From Gnetum montanum (Eukaryota; Streptophyta; Gnetopsida; Gnetales; Gnetaceae), in contig MNCI01008638.1 of assembly GCA_015680685.1 (NCBI GenBank), forward strand, positions 68,439-132,438: 64,000 bases of DNA. The letters are read 5' to 3'. The position numbers and the translations under genes were made by a program. Positions 21,314 through 33,399 of this stretch are shown one piece after another; position 1 is the first letter of the stretch; every line of letters starts with the position of its first letter. The notes below the pieces were generated by a model. That model saw nothing but the letters and a program-made list of their open reading frames with translations, was not told the origin of the DNA and ran no database searches.

Positions 21314-22752
21314 ACTGTGTGGGATGATTATTTCTTGGAAAATTGAAGTTATTTTCTCATGGAACCTGTGGCTTTTGCTTCTCAATTTCTTTTTTACTTT
21401 GGTTATTAAGAATTAAATCTTTAAGTGCAAAAAATTAACAATTTCCTTCTTGCAGTGGCCAGTTTATCATAAAGAAGCTCAAGATTTAGCTAGAGCAGCC
21501 AAGGAGCATTTGGGCACCGCATCCCGAAGAGTGCCCTAGCAACTGGGATGTGCTAACACACCTCACCGTTGTTGATTCAGTTGTTAGTTTGGGCATCTAC
21601 AGATATTTCACAAAAGAAATCACAGACGCTCTTGACTTCGTTTCAAGGTTTTCTTGCTTACTCATATGGTGGATTTTTGTCGTATTATTAGTTTATTACT
21701 AAAGTGCAGTGCATGATGAATTATGAATTTAATATATACCTGTAAAATGCATTTACTATTGTGAATATTGTCATGTAAAGTTGTTCGAAACAAATGGGGG
21801 ATGCCTTGGCAAAGGAAGCACATCGCAAAAGCCAGATCTCAACACTACTGCATTTGGATTTAGATTGCCCCAATTGAATAGATACCATGGTACTTCTGCA
21901 GGTATTCATATTCTCCCTTTTCATAAACATGAAAATTGTCATGACCTTAGTCTACTTCCCTGTATTGCGCTATGCGCCACTTTTTGGCTCTTAAACTGTC
22001 TATGATTTTTTTAGAACTTATTTCAAATTATACTGTATCGAATAACGAGTTACTTTGACTAGACTGTTTTCTGATATTAGAGACATCCGATGGAGAATTC
22101 TCGGACAGATGGATTTCAAAAAGTAAAAACGCACTTAAATCTTCTAAGGGATTCATGTATTCAGTTTCGTAAAGAGGTTGTGTTGCACTGTGTTGCACAG
22201 AGCTGAAACTTTTGCTGTCGACTTCTTGAAGGCGTACCTCTTAAAGGCATCCAGCTGTATGCAGGCCTATCCTGATTTCCTGGCAAACGAGTTTAGCCAA
22301 CATCACAGCGTTTGATTGCTTGGTAAAATATATTTTAACTTCATTTTGGGTAATAACCTTAATTAGAAATTAAAAAATGCAGGTGAAATACATCTTGAAA
22401 TATGCCTGGCACATTAACCCTCCAAGTCTAACCAGGCTTGGCTTATGTACGAGTCTCTTTGCTTCCGTACATTACCTTATATTATATCTCATTGGTTTCT
22501 CAGTGCAGCATTTAGCAATGATGACATTAAATCTAAACTGGTGTACTTAACACGGAACAACACATGAATAAGATATTGCAACTTGCAAAACAGGATTTCA
22601 ATATTTTACAAGCAAATCATCGAGAAGAACTGAAGCAGGTTTTGGATCTATACGAGCTACATTGAAAAAAAGCCATCCCACATCTTAAAAAAAGTGGATG
22701 TTATAAGCTTATATTAAAAAGAGCTATTATATGAAAAAGCTAGAGTTTGTAC

Positions 22753-23507
22753 TGTTATGGAATCAAGTTGAACCCCATTAATGAGAACAAAGGTTATTTG
22801 TTAAACCTTAAGGAGTCATTATCTCCATTATAAGTAGAGTTTGCTATTTATGTGGGCAGGAACAATTAACACCAAAATGAAATGACAAATTTCTTTCTCC
22901 TCTACTAAGCTTTTAATGCTCAACTAAAGCTCATACCAAATGCAGTAATGGAAGGTTAGGTGTAATGGATACAACTTCTTCTTCAACTACTCTTCTCAAC
23001 AGATTGGTAATGGTTACAACTTACTACTTCTCATGCTTTTCTAGCATATTAGTAATGGCTTAAAGAACAACTTTGAAAATTGCTAAATAGAATGAAGGTT
23101 ATAAATTGAACCTATCTGGCTTAGCATGTGTAATTCTAGTTTTATCTTTGTCTTAAACTAGAATTTCTTCTTCTGTGCTTCTCCTCTTCTTCTCTCTTTG
23201 TTTCCTTTTTATAAAAGCTATGTTTTCTTTTCTCATGAAGCTTGGCAACTCTTGAGTATCTATGTTAAGACAAGGTAGAATATTTACCCTTTCTCAATGC
23301 TGTGAAAGCAAATTTCTGTGACTTAGAGCTTGGTGGTTATGCTCAGTCTATGGTTGTAAATGACGCCTTGTAAATTTCTTTTAATTAACAAAATTACTTT
23401 ACCCCCCTAATATCTAGGGAGAGTCACACACACACACACTCTCTCTCTCTCTCCCACCCCACCTTTTCCCCACCCCCCAGTGCCTCTTACTTTGTATAGG
23501 AAATAAT
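22753..23507 (+). repeat. Probable 5' LTR of a second copia element
   Basis: A TGTTATGG start at 22753 and the PBS at 23511 bracket a region with no coding signal. No second copy lies in the window, so the ends are inferred. A CA/CT microsatellite lies near its 3' end. Confidence 0.5.
23427..23453. repeat. (CA)n(CT)n microsatellite
   Basis: A run of CA dinucleotides passes directly into CT dinucleotides inside the presumed copia LTR. Confidence 0.9.
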
Positions 23508-23510
23508 AAT

Positions 23511-23523
23511 TAGTATCGGAGCT
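23511..23523 (+). promoter_or_regulatory. Primer-binding site of second copia element
   Basis: TAGTATCGGAGCT differs from the plant initiator-Met primer site TGGTATCAGAGCT by two transitions. It is the expected distance (about 55 bp) upstream of the gag start. Confidence 0.75.
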
Positions 23524-23578
23524 TACTTAACATCTTTTGACTTAACAATCTATATTGTATTTTTTTTTCATCCTAAAC

Positions 23579-24720
23579 ATGGCATAGAATCAAGGATCTT
23601 CATCTAACAAAGCTCCATGATTTGATGGCTCAAATTATTCTTTATGGAAGTTCAAGATGAAGGCATATCTTCTAACCCATGATGATGATGTCTGGAAAGT
23701 AGTTAGAAGAGGGACCAACAATGTTGTACATGATGCTTGTGCTACAAACACCTTGTTTTATGACTTGAATAGAGTAGTGTATATGAAGATTATGCACTTT
23801 AATTAACTAAAGAAATGTGGGAGCATCTTTCTATTTATGAAGGAGATGATAAAGTGAAGAAGTCTAAACTGTTAACTTTGAGAGCAGGTTTTAATTCTTT
23901 GAGGATGAAAGAAAATGAAAATGTCAGCATTTTCTTTAGCCAAGTAGATGAAATTATTAGTAAGATGACTATACTTGGTGAGACATGTTTGATGATATAA
24001 TCTACTAGAAAATTTTATTTGTTTTGCCTAATAGATTTGAAGCAAAGGTCTCATCCATAGAAGTATCAAAGGATCTCCCTAGATTAATAGTTCCTAAGCT
24101 CTATATTATTCTTTCAACCTTTGAAATGAGGAAAGAAGGAACTAGTAATTCCAACAAACTAGAGCAAATTGCCTTCAAAGATGAAGCTAATAAAATGATG
24201 AACATAAGAAGGAATCATCAATGCCAGATTCAGATTTTGATAAGGAAATTGCTAATGTTACTAGAAAGCTTAGAAGATTTGAAAAGATGAAGGCTAGTAA
24301 GAAGCTAACAAAGTCATTTTCTTGTTATTATTGTGATGAGATAGATCATATGATTATTGAGTATCCAAAGAAGAAGAAAGATGAAGAAAATCAAAAAAAT
24401 CATGTGACCAGATTTAAGCTAAAGAATTACTCAATATAGGTTTGATAAATTAAAAGCTCAACTAGCTAAAATATAAAATCAATTAGAGCACTTAGAAATT
24501 AGTATAGAATTGAGAATGTTGAGAAAAATTCTTTTGTCCATTTTTCTTATCCTAATATAATAACTAATGATATTGATATTTTTACACAAGACTTATTTTA
24601 TTTTCCAACCATGATTGAAGATTATGCTTCAAATGATAATTTTCAAAGCTTTATGTATAGTAACCTAAATGATTATTAACACACAAAACAAATACATAAA
24701 CATCACAACAAAGACTAAGT
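23579..24720 (+). pseudogene. Ty1/copia gag, broken
   Basis: From ATG at 23579, the translation has an early TAG and then FDGSNYSLWKFKMKAYLL...DDDVWKVV, the hallmark of copia gag (UBN2/DUF4219 type). It continues with SKLLTLRAGFNSLRMKENEN (about 23860-23920) and a zinc knuckle near 24320, CYYCDEIDHMIIEY, whose last Cys is Tyr. It is interrupted by stops and a frameshift near 24000. No protease or pol follows: sequence on the opposite strand takes over near 24740, so the element is truncated. Confidence 0.8.
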
Positions 24721-24759
24721 GCCCAGAATATACAATTTTACATTGATTACAAAATTTTG

Positions 24760-27617
24760 ATATTCATGACAATAAAATTGAACACTAGGAAAAAACTGAT
24801 AAGCATAATTCCTTTGACAGCACGAAGACATTGGAGAAAATCAAATAGTCCTAGGTGGTGGAGGCCCTTGAAGTTTCAAAGGGCCTTTTCTTACTTTGGA
24901 TTCATGCTATGGTTGAGGTGGTTATGGCTATCCTATGGTAGTTGCAACTTCTAGTGGAAGATGAATGGAATCCAACAATGCCTTTAGCTTCTCCTCCTTA
25001 CTCTAGGGATGATTGATAGTCTACTTATCTTTGCCAGTGTGGGCTATAGTAGGAATATCCCACAGGTAGGGCATTGTAGGGAACAACTCCTTAACATTCA
25101 TGAACCAGGCAACAAACTGTTTACATTTGATATTGAATGTGCTACGTGCATTCCACAGCTCTGTCATTAATTCTTTTGGCTAGGTTCTCAGTAGTTGATC
25201 TCTAATTTCTAAATTTCTCTTCAAGAATCGAGTTCAGCATTGACAATCTCAAGCTTTTTCTTGGTGTCTTTATGATGCTTGAACTTTTCCTTGTACAGCA
25301 AGTACGAGCTAGTCACTTATTTCTCCAATTTGAATCATGGCCTATTGGTAGTTATCATCACCAAATTTACAAAAAGGAGATTGGCAAGCTTAGTGTACTT
25401 CGTCATCTCCTCAATCTGTAGTTCTTTCATGCGAATCTCTACTTTGTTGTACTCATTGAGCCCATCAAAGATCGACCGCCAAATATCGCTTCCTTCCTTA
25501 AGCTATTGGATAGCCTCATTGACTTTTTCCTTCATCATCTAGATGTGCTTCTCATTGATTTCTTTATGTAGGTTGACCTGATCTCTATAATGATTCTTAA
25601 CTCTCTCAATTTTAAGAGCCTCATTTTTGTAGGAGGCTATCTCTATCGTATATTTTTAGTGAAGGGCTTAGACTTCCTCCATGGAGAAATTTTGATTCTA
25701 TGTTGCCAATCTTCTTAGTTCATTATTTACTTTGGCTAGCTGTTGCTACTATTGATGCATAAAACCTTGCATTTGCTACTTTTGCACATCAACATTCTGT
25801 AGGCAATGATTTTCTATAGTCAAAATTGCATTCTCATGGTGCATCTAGATCAAGTTCTTCTGAATAGTGTACATTTTGGCATTGGCCATGGATTGGTCAA
25901 AGATGATCATCTCCTTCTCATTCTCAACCTTTTTGATCTTATCTTTAAGCTACTTGAAGGCTTCATCCCTTATCAACTCAAGGTTGAGAATGCAGGATCA
26001 GTGAGATGGGTTCTTAATTCAACAACCTCCATAGCCAAGCATTAGTTTTGTGCTTGGGCTATTTCAAGCTTCCCCTCCAATACAATGCACTTTCCCCTCA
26101 CTTCTAGTAGCTCTAGTTGGGTTGTAGTGGTTGTATTCGAAAGGTCAAAGACATACAAAGTTGATTAATATGCTATTAGGCTATACTTAATCTGCTACTA
26201 ACTATTCTATGAATGTCTACACATCTCTGATTGTATAAACATCTAGTATAGACATCACAAGTGCATTCAATGCTTCAACAATTATGTTAGCAACCACCTC
26301 TACTATTGTCTCCTATCCATGGTGCTACATCACCAAGATAGTTGTCCCCTCATCCTCCTCTAAATGCATCAAAAATGTAGTGGCATCTCAAAGATTTCTA
26401 GGAATTTATGCTTTTGTAAGAGAGATACCATTCCCTCTTGGGAGTTAGGATTTGATCTCATGAGTAGTTGCATTCTTTGGACTAAAAAAATTAGCCCACC
26501 TCCTTCCATCTGGCTAATAGTTCAAGCCACTTCGTTGAGGTAACTCATTGTTGAGTGATACATAGATGGATCACCATCACTCATTCCTACTCGCTACTCC
26601 TACTCTTGCAAGAGCTACTCTTGAATCTCATGCATAGCACGGGACTATAGCATTGTTTCATAAGTGGGAGGTGGAGGTGATGGTTGCTACTACTCTTCTT
26701 GGATGACTTTAGTAGGTAACTTGTCCTTCATCATATCTACCTAAGAAGTGGACAAAGGACATCAGACAACATCATTTGTATAGTATGTTATGCCCCTCTT
26801 CTTTCATAATTTTTAGATAAGATATGAGAAGGGAAGTGCCTTGCTTTCACATTCGTTTTCTTTAAACTACTTCTCTATCTCAAGATAGGTCAATTGTGGA
26901 AGACTGACTAGAAATCCACTACTTAAAGCATCATATGCATAAGAGGAAAAGATTGTAATCTTACTTGGCCTCACCGTTGGATTTAGGTGAAAGGCTAAAA
27001 TTTCACGATCGATGCCATAACACCACTATGTACATTCCTTCTTAATGTTAGGATCTACCTGCATTGGGATTTCAGTAAAGTTTGCCCTAGCTTTTGGTAA
27101 CCTAAGGGTCTCTACAATGGCTTTCACTGAGTAGGACACTGAAATGTCCTTGATCTTAACCATTGAATTGGCCTATCAATTGTTCAAGAATAAGTATGTT
27201 TCTCCCATGTACCACTCCCTACTGGAAGTGATTATGGACCACATGGGAGAGTTCTACAGTTGAGTTTTAACTTCTAGAGGTGAAAACTCCAAGAAAGATT
27301 TAAAGTTTAACTCTTGGAGCACCAATTTCCAGACCTCCTTGTTTAAGATTTGCCTATGGTAGGTTTCTATCAAGGTAACCTCAAGGTTTGGCCTAGGCTC
27401 TAGTGCCTTATCTTGAGGAGACTATTTTGTTGTAGCCACTTCTTTAGGAATCTATCAAACATATTCCACTTTAGGTTCCTCCCAAAAAGGCCCCATGGCA
27501 TGGGTCTCTACTTGCTCATGAGGCTATTCTTGGCTTCTTCCCTTTCTTGGCTATTTTTCCCTTGGTTGGGATGGTCCTCCTTCTTGCACATGATTTCCCT
27601 TAGATGCCAGCATTCAA
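24760..27617 (-). pseudogene. Large decayed ORF with coiled-coil region, probably third ORF of the Athila-like element
   Basis: Read on the minus strand from an ATG near 27617, one dominant frame persists for about 2.8 kb but is broken by many stops, mostly TAG. The middle reads LPFSYLI before a stop, then KKRGITYYTNDVV. This resembles the LPFxxLIxxLC..xGV motif of the plant transposon protein domain often found in Athila-type elements. The second half (25000-26050) is strongly heptad-like and charged (MMKEKVNEAIQ, KYTIEIASYKNEALKIERVK), as in a coiled coil. It lies about 2 kb downstream of the copy 2 integrase on the same strand, where Athila elements carry an extra env-like ORF. Assignment to that element is inference. 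Confidence 0.5.
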
Positions 27618-27649
27618 TGTATAACTTATAACATTTAAGTACCTTTCTC

Positions 27650-29690
27650 ATTGGGCAATTACACTTAGGCTAAGTTTGGACCATGGAAAATTGATTATTT
27701 AATTATTATTTTGATGATGTTTAACTTAAAATATTACTAAAGCTTCTTGGAAAGGTTTAACTCTCATAATTTGATGTTTTCCTGGTGATTTCTTTGTTAA
27801 ACCTTGTGGGAGTTAGAAATTTTTTCAAAATTTTTTTTGTCAAAAACTAAAGGTTTGTGGCCTCCACAACAAAGAGCTTACCTTCAATAGTTGCAAGGTC
27901 AAAGAACATAGTGACTTGGACAAATGGTTAGGAAGATATGACTCTTGGAAGGTTCTCGGCTCTAAAAATTTGAAAAACTCCCCCTCATTTGAAGTAAATG
28001 TGAAAATTGCTAAGTGTGGCCACCTATATATAGGCAAGTGAACCCCTGCATTGATGGGATTTTATAAATAAGGTCTTATTTATGCATGGGTTGGGCCAAC
28101 AGGTACCCATCTACAAATGAACAAAATTTTCACCTTTAAAAAATACAAAAATTAGAAAGAGTTTAAGCATGAAATTGATATTTTTAGAGACCCAGAAAAG
28201 CCATGAACATGATGAAATCTTGAAGAGGGGTTGATAATTCATGAAAACGGAGAAATGATGAGAGAATGAAATTTTATGGAGAAAATGCCTTAAGAAGTGC
28301 ATAGTTGGACACAATCGATGGGACACACAAAGAGTTGATCATCGAAATGCCTAAGGATAAAAAACTTAACTATCCCAACCAAGAGACATGCAAGTGGATC
28401 CTTCCCATTGCAAGCTTATGTCCTTTTTTCCCTTGCAGAACCTTAAACCAATGAGTCTATGGGCCCCATAGTTGATTAATGGTGATGAAAAATTAAGCAC
28501 CGAATTTGGAAGAATCTACCTAATAATTTTAACGTGTCAAACTAAGAGATCAAACAAGACATGAAAATCAGTAGTGAGGTGAATTATGAAAAGCATTGAT
28601 GGATGAAAAAGAAGATGGAATGAAATTCCTAATCATGGTCACATGAAGTCCCTTGTGGATCTTATGGTTAAATGATCTAATAAAGTTCATCTTTAGTCTA
28701 GATCAAAATCAACCACTTTTAATGACTTCATATTACCACTTTAAGACCAATCCATCTCCTCAAGACACAAGAATGCTCCCATAGATCAATCACCATTCCT
28801 TATTAAAGAAGAAAAGAGAAGTAGAAAGTAAGAAAGGGTCTTAGTTAGAGGGGACTTTCAAGCATGAGTAACATGTCTTTTTAGTTCCATAACTAGTTCT
28901 TGTAGCTTGTTATTTTTCTCTAAGAGATGTGCTTTGAATTCCCATAATGTTTTTTATTTTTATTTTTTCAATTTTATGTTTTTATGGATTTTTGAATAGG
29001 AACCACACTATGCAAAGAATTATTAACTTCCTGTTATTGGTTGACACGAAATGGTAAGAAATCCATGAAAACACTCATGTACTTAAGTAAGTAGAAAGGC
29101 ATAAAGAGTATTAAGTTCCCTTGAAATCACACTCTTTTCAAACTATTTAAGTACTTTCCAAGTTTGAAAACTACCAAGGTCACAAGTTTGTTAGAGTTTC
29201 ATTTAGGAAAAGCGACCTCATACTTCCAAAAGTAGGAAGACTATAGAGTTTGTGAATTGGTGGATGACATGGACTCATTGCCTATTGCATGAAAAAGAAA
29301 CTTTTTCTTAGTCATCAGTCATCAAAATTCAAAACTAGAAATCAAACATTTGCAATCAAAAACATTAAGTACAAACCACCATTAGCAAACAACTACAACA
29401 TCTTTGTCTTATTTGTAATAAAGCACTTTTCTTAAAAAACAATAAGAAAAAATCACATCAAAATAAAGTAAAGTATAAAATAAATTGTAAAATATTCAAT
29501 AAAGTCAAAATATACTAATAATGGAAAAATAGCAAAGTGTAAAAAAAAAGGTATAAAAACAAAAAAAAGTGTAAAAACAACAAAGTGTAAAACAAAAAGT
29601 TAGTAAACAAACAGGTAGAAAAAATAAGAAGCCACTTTAATAATTAGCACAGATGGTCATCTCACTCATGACTAAGCTGAAAGGAGGAGA
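27650..29690. other. AT-rich spacer between integrase and third ORF
   Basis: No domain is recognised on either strand. It has A-rich tracts (29400-29620) and short direct repeats of the GTGTAAAA type. It is probably non-coding interior of gypsy copy 2, by position only. Confidence 0.4.
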
Positions 29691-30660
29691 TTTGATTAAT
29701 TGAGTGAGGTTATCCATCTATTGAGACATTGTTTTCACTAGCTTGCTTGGGCTCATGAAAAGGTTTTACTTGTTGCATGTTGATAAGTTGCTTTTTATTT
29801 AGGCTCTCACATTTGTATATTAACATGGTCCTAGAAGAAAAGGTTTCATAAATGATACAATACCCTTCCCACAATGTTTAAAACTTAGTTCGTTGAGGCA
29901 CATGTGTGGGGTTCCAGTAGAGGACCTTATCTCTAGGTTGAAATTTTACCTTTTGTATTCTAAGGTCATGGTGTTTTTTGTTGAATGCCTTATGCACTTC
30001 ATTCAAGGACATGGCCATCAATCTATTCTCATCTAGCACTTAAGGTTGATTAATATTTTTTTTTTGTGCTAGGCTAAGGTCAAGATCAAGGTTATAGGCT
30101 GTTGAAAGTGTATGAAGCTTGGATTGGAATAGAAGAGTTGGTAATTTCCTGTACACCAACTCATAGGGAGAGTAGCCTATAGGGAGTTTTCATGTGGAGT
30201 GGTAGGCCCAAAGGCATCATTGAGTTTCGTGCTCTAGTCTCTCCTATATTTGGTAATTATTTTCATTAGGATTTTTGAGATCTCCTTATTAGTAACCTTA
30301 GCTTGACCATTGGCTTGGGGGTGATAAGGTGTTATCAATTTATGTTCAAACTCCAAACATTGCATGACCTTGCAAAATGTGGTACCTATAAAATTAGTAC
30401 CATTATTAGAAATTAGTACACATGGCACCTCAAACTGATTTACAATGTTTTGTTGTACAAACTATGTAGCAATGGAAGATGTAAAATTAGTGATGATTGC
30501 TGCTTCTACCCATTTTGTACAATAGTTAAAAATGACTATTAGATATGCCTTTCCATATGTCATAGATGTGATGGAGCCCATGAAGTCTATGCATCAGATA
30601 TCTAAGGGTTCTAGTGGTTGGATCCATTGTTGAGGCCCCTCCATTTGAGTAGTCATCCCA
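29690..30660 (-). pseudogene. Integrase of gypsy copy 2, active site lost
   Basis: Minus strand: IDFMGSITSMTYGKAYLIV carries the first catalytic Asp. At 30234-30428, LISNNGTNF replaces the usual (I)SDNGTxF, so the second catalytic Asp is Asn. YHPQANGQAKVTNKEI replaces ...NGQAEVSNREI, so the catalytic Glu is Lys. Both are G-to-A changes on the coding strand. The C-terminal part (PIGYSPYELVY) extends to about 30130 and the tail to 29700. Confidence 0.82.
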
Positions 30661-31009
30661 CCATCTTATTGATAGTGTTCACAAGAGTGGACAAATTGGT
30701 GGGTGTCCTTGAAGAGTGTTGGCCAATAATACCTTACCATCATGATCTTAATGGCTATGCATCTTTCTACATAGTGGCCCCATAAGGACTCTCATTAGCA
30801 TCTTAAAAAACATGTAGTTGATCAATATCAGGGACACACAAATGAACCAGACCATTAGTGTACATCTCATAAAGGTGTTCATTAATCTCCATGAAGCGTT
30901 TGGCCTTATAAAGAAACTATTGTTTCTTTCGGTGGTCCAAATCTTATCACATCTCCTGAGTGAGAAGATAAGTGAGGATGCCATTATACCAGTTTGGTTC
31001 AACAAGCAC

Positions 31010-32400
31010 TTATTCATTTATTACACTAGCAAAGAGGAGTTCATTACGAAATTGATCAGAGAGTGGGCTCTCCTCCTCTTTGTTGTTCCATCGTAACTGA
31101 GACAAGTGATTAGCAATTACATTCTCAGTTCCATTTTGATCTACAATTGTAAGATCAAACACTTGTAAGATCATCATCCATAATATGACACGGGGGCTTA
31201 CTGTTAGCTTGTTCACTAGGAAGTGAATGGCATTGTGGTCAATATGCATAAACACCTTATATCTAAGCACATAGTACTTGAAATTTTCCAAGGCATACAC
31301 CACCATCATCACCTCTTTTTCTATTGTGGTGGAGTTGAGCTATCCATCCACAATGCTTCATCTTGTGTAGTGGATGTAGTATGGATGTTTTTTATCATCC
31401 AATTACATAAGTATAGCTTCCAAGGCATAGTTCAATGCATCTATCATGATGTGAAATGGATGGGACCAATTAAGTGCTTGTAGAATTGGAATTTCTACAA
31501 GCTTCTCTTTGAGTTACTAGAATGCCTTTTCGCATTCCTCAATCCATATGAATGACACATCTTTCTTTATAAGCTTGACCAATGGTTTAGTGATCTGCAA
31601 GAAATTTGCTATGAATTATTGATAGTAGCCAATGTATCCAAGGAATGACCAGACATGCTTAATAATTTTTGTTTAGTGGGTTATTCCTTAGATGATCCTA
31701 ATCTTTTTAAGATCCACCTTAATCCCTGCTTGAGAAATTCTATGCCCTAGCACAATGTCCTCATGGATCATAAGATGGATCTTTTACCAATTGAGCTGGA
31801 GATTAGTTTCAACACACCTTTTCAACACCTACTCAAGATGGTCCAAGGCTTGCTCAAATGTAGCACCATAGGTGAAGAAGTCACCCATGAAGACTTCCAT
31901 CTTACTACTAATATGCTATTAAAAAATGATAAGAACAAGGTGTTGAAAGGTTGTAGGGGCATTACATAGACCAAATAACATCTTTTGATATGCAAAAGTC
32001 CACAAGGTGCATGTGAATGTAGTTTTGGCTTGATCCTCTAACACAATTTGAATCTAGTTATAACCACTATAACCATCTAGAAAGCTATAATAGCAATGCT
32101 TATAGATGGTGTCCAACACCTATTTGACAAATGGTAATAAAAAATGATCTTTGTAGGTCATCATGTTCAATAGCTTGAAATCAATACACACTCTCCACCT
32201 GCCACCTTTCTTTAGCACAATCATAAGTGGGCTAACCCACTTGCTATCCAAAATTAGATGGATGAATTCAGCCTTGAGGAGTTGTTTAATTTTCTCTTTG
32301 ACAATCTACATTAATTTGGGGTTCACCTGCCACTATGACTACCTCTTTAACTTGATTGAAGGATTAGTATAGATGTGATGCTAGCATATCATAGAATCAA
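31010..32400 (-). pseudogene. RT and RNase H of gypsy copy 2, broken
   Basis: 31010-31312 is the best-kept piece: VYALENFKYYVLRYKVFMHIDH (RNase H) and DQNGTENVIANHLSQLRW (RNase H end). At about 31860-31900 the RT motif reads VFMGDFFTYG where VFMDDFxVYG is usual, so a catalytic Asp is lost. Stops break the rest. It aligns with 431-1860 of copy 1. Confidence 0.82.
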
Positions 32401-32849
32401 TCTCAGTGAGTTCAAGATATGACCAAGTAAAGGCTATTGGCCATTTGTTAAACACATTTAGTAGCATTTTTTTCTACTCAAAGGCAAGATTGGCATCAAT
32501 TATCACCAGCTTATCATTTTTCAGGAATGCATACCCCATGCCAGTAGGTAGAGTTTTTAACTCTAAGGGCTCTTATTTAAAACTTTCAGAGAATTCCAAC
32601 TCTTCCCAATAAGTGTCATCAGGTTCATCATTAGAGAGTTAGTGATGAACTTTCTCCAGTTCATCCATGCCCTTAACATAGGAATATGTTAGGCTCTCAA
32701 TGGGTTTCATGCAAAGTGTGCTACTTTCAGGATTAGTTGTTAGTCACTAGGTGCCCTCCTATTTTATGGGTTCTACGTATAGGCACTTCTAGATTTTAGA
32801 TTCATCTACACACTATCTGCATGCTTTGATTGATGTACTTTTAATAGAC

Positions 32850-33360
32850 CATAATTTCTACACATAATTGCACCCCGTATCACTGTACATGATGCATGGA
32901 ACTCTCTTCTTCTCTATCTTTCCAAAAGCATTTTCCTTAGAAATTTTCAAAAAAAGATCTCTTATGCCCATTTGCACATCAACAATGCTCAACCAAGCCC
33001 TTTCCATAATGATTAGGAAGTTCCCCTTGTAGTTGTAGATAGGACCACCCACAAAAAGTGGTTATAATATCGTCCACTAGTCCTAAGGGAATAGTAATGG
33101 ATTGATTTGCCAATTCTAAATGAATGTTGCTCTTCTTGAGAGGAGTCAAGTTCCAAGCTTTGTACATTTTGTAAGAAATCAAATTGACACCAAAACCTAA
33201 ATTAAGAAAAGCCTTGCATAACTCATTTCTAGTGATCTACAAGTAGATGAAGGGACTTCTAGGATCAGCTCTTTTCTTAATAAGGTTGCTAGCTTTGATC
33301 CAATCAAATATAGCCTAGGTTAACATGACTATGCAGATCTTGGAAGATGTTTGATTTGAA
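32850..33360 (-). pseudogene. Retropepsin region of gypsy copy 2
   Basis: Minus strand: FGVNLISYKMYKAWNLTPLKKSNIHLELANQS around 33110-33190 matches the protease block with flap region (NLIxxxxYxxxxLxxLxxxxxxLxLADxS). The catalytic DTG/DxGA is not preserved upstream. Same place and order as in copy 1. Confidence 0.65.
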
Positions 33361-33399
33361 TGGTTCTTGAAAGGAATAGATGCAAAGAATGAAAGAGAC

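Larger units (their letters stand above)
19357..22665 (+). pseudogene. Terpene synthase pseudogene (gymnosperm TPS-d-like), split by a copia element
   Basis: Six exon-like blocks follow the order of plant terpene synthases. Exon 1 (19357-19622) starts MASSSSTIILPVN, Ser-rich like a plastid transit peptide, with three in-frame stops. The conserved NxWDDxF block is cut by the LTR element 19623-21313 and resumes at 21314 as VWDDYFL. Exon 2 (21456-21647) has YHKEAQDLARAAKEHLG, a frameshift, then HLTVVDSVVSLGIYRYF. Exon 3 (21781-21901) has PDLNTTAFGFRL, exon 4 (22081-22322) AETFAVDFLKAYLLKA, exon 5 (from 22384) VKYILKYAWHINPPSL, and exon 6 (about 22545-22665) ILQLAKQDFNILQANHREEL. These match the N-terminal domain and the start of the class I domain. 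No DDxxD or NSE/DTE metal-binding exon follows, since another copia element starts at 22753. AG/GT boundaries are still visible at 21456, 21648 and 21902. It is non-functional. Confidence 0.8.
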
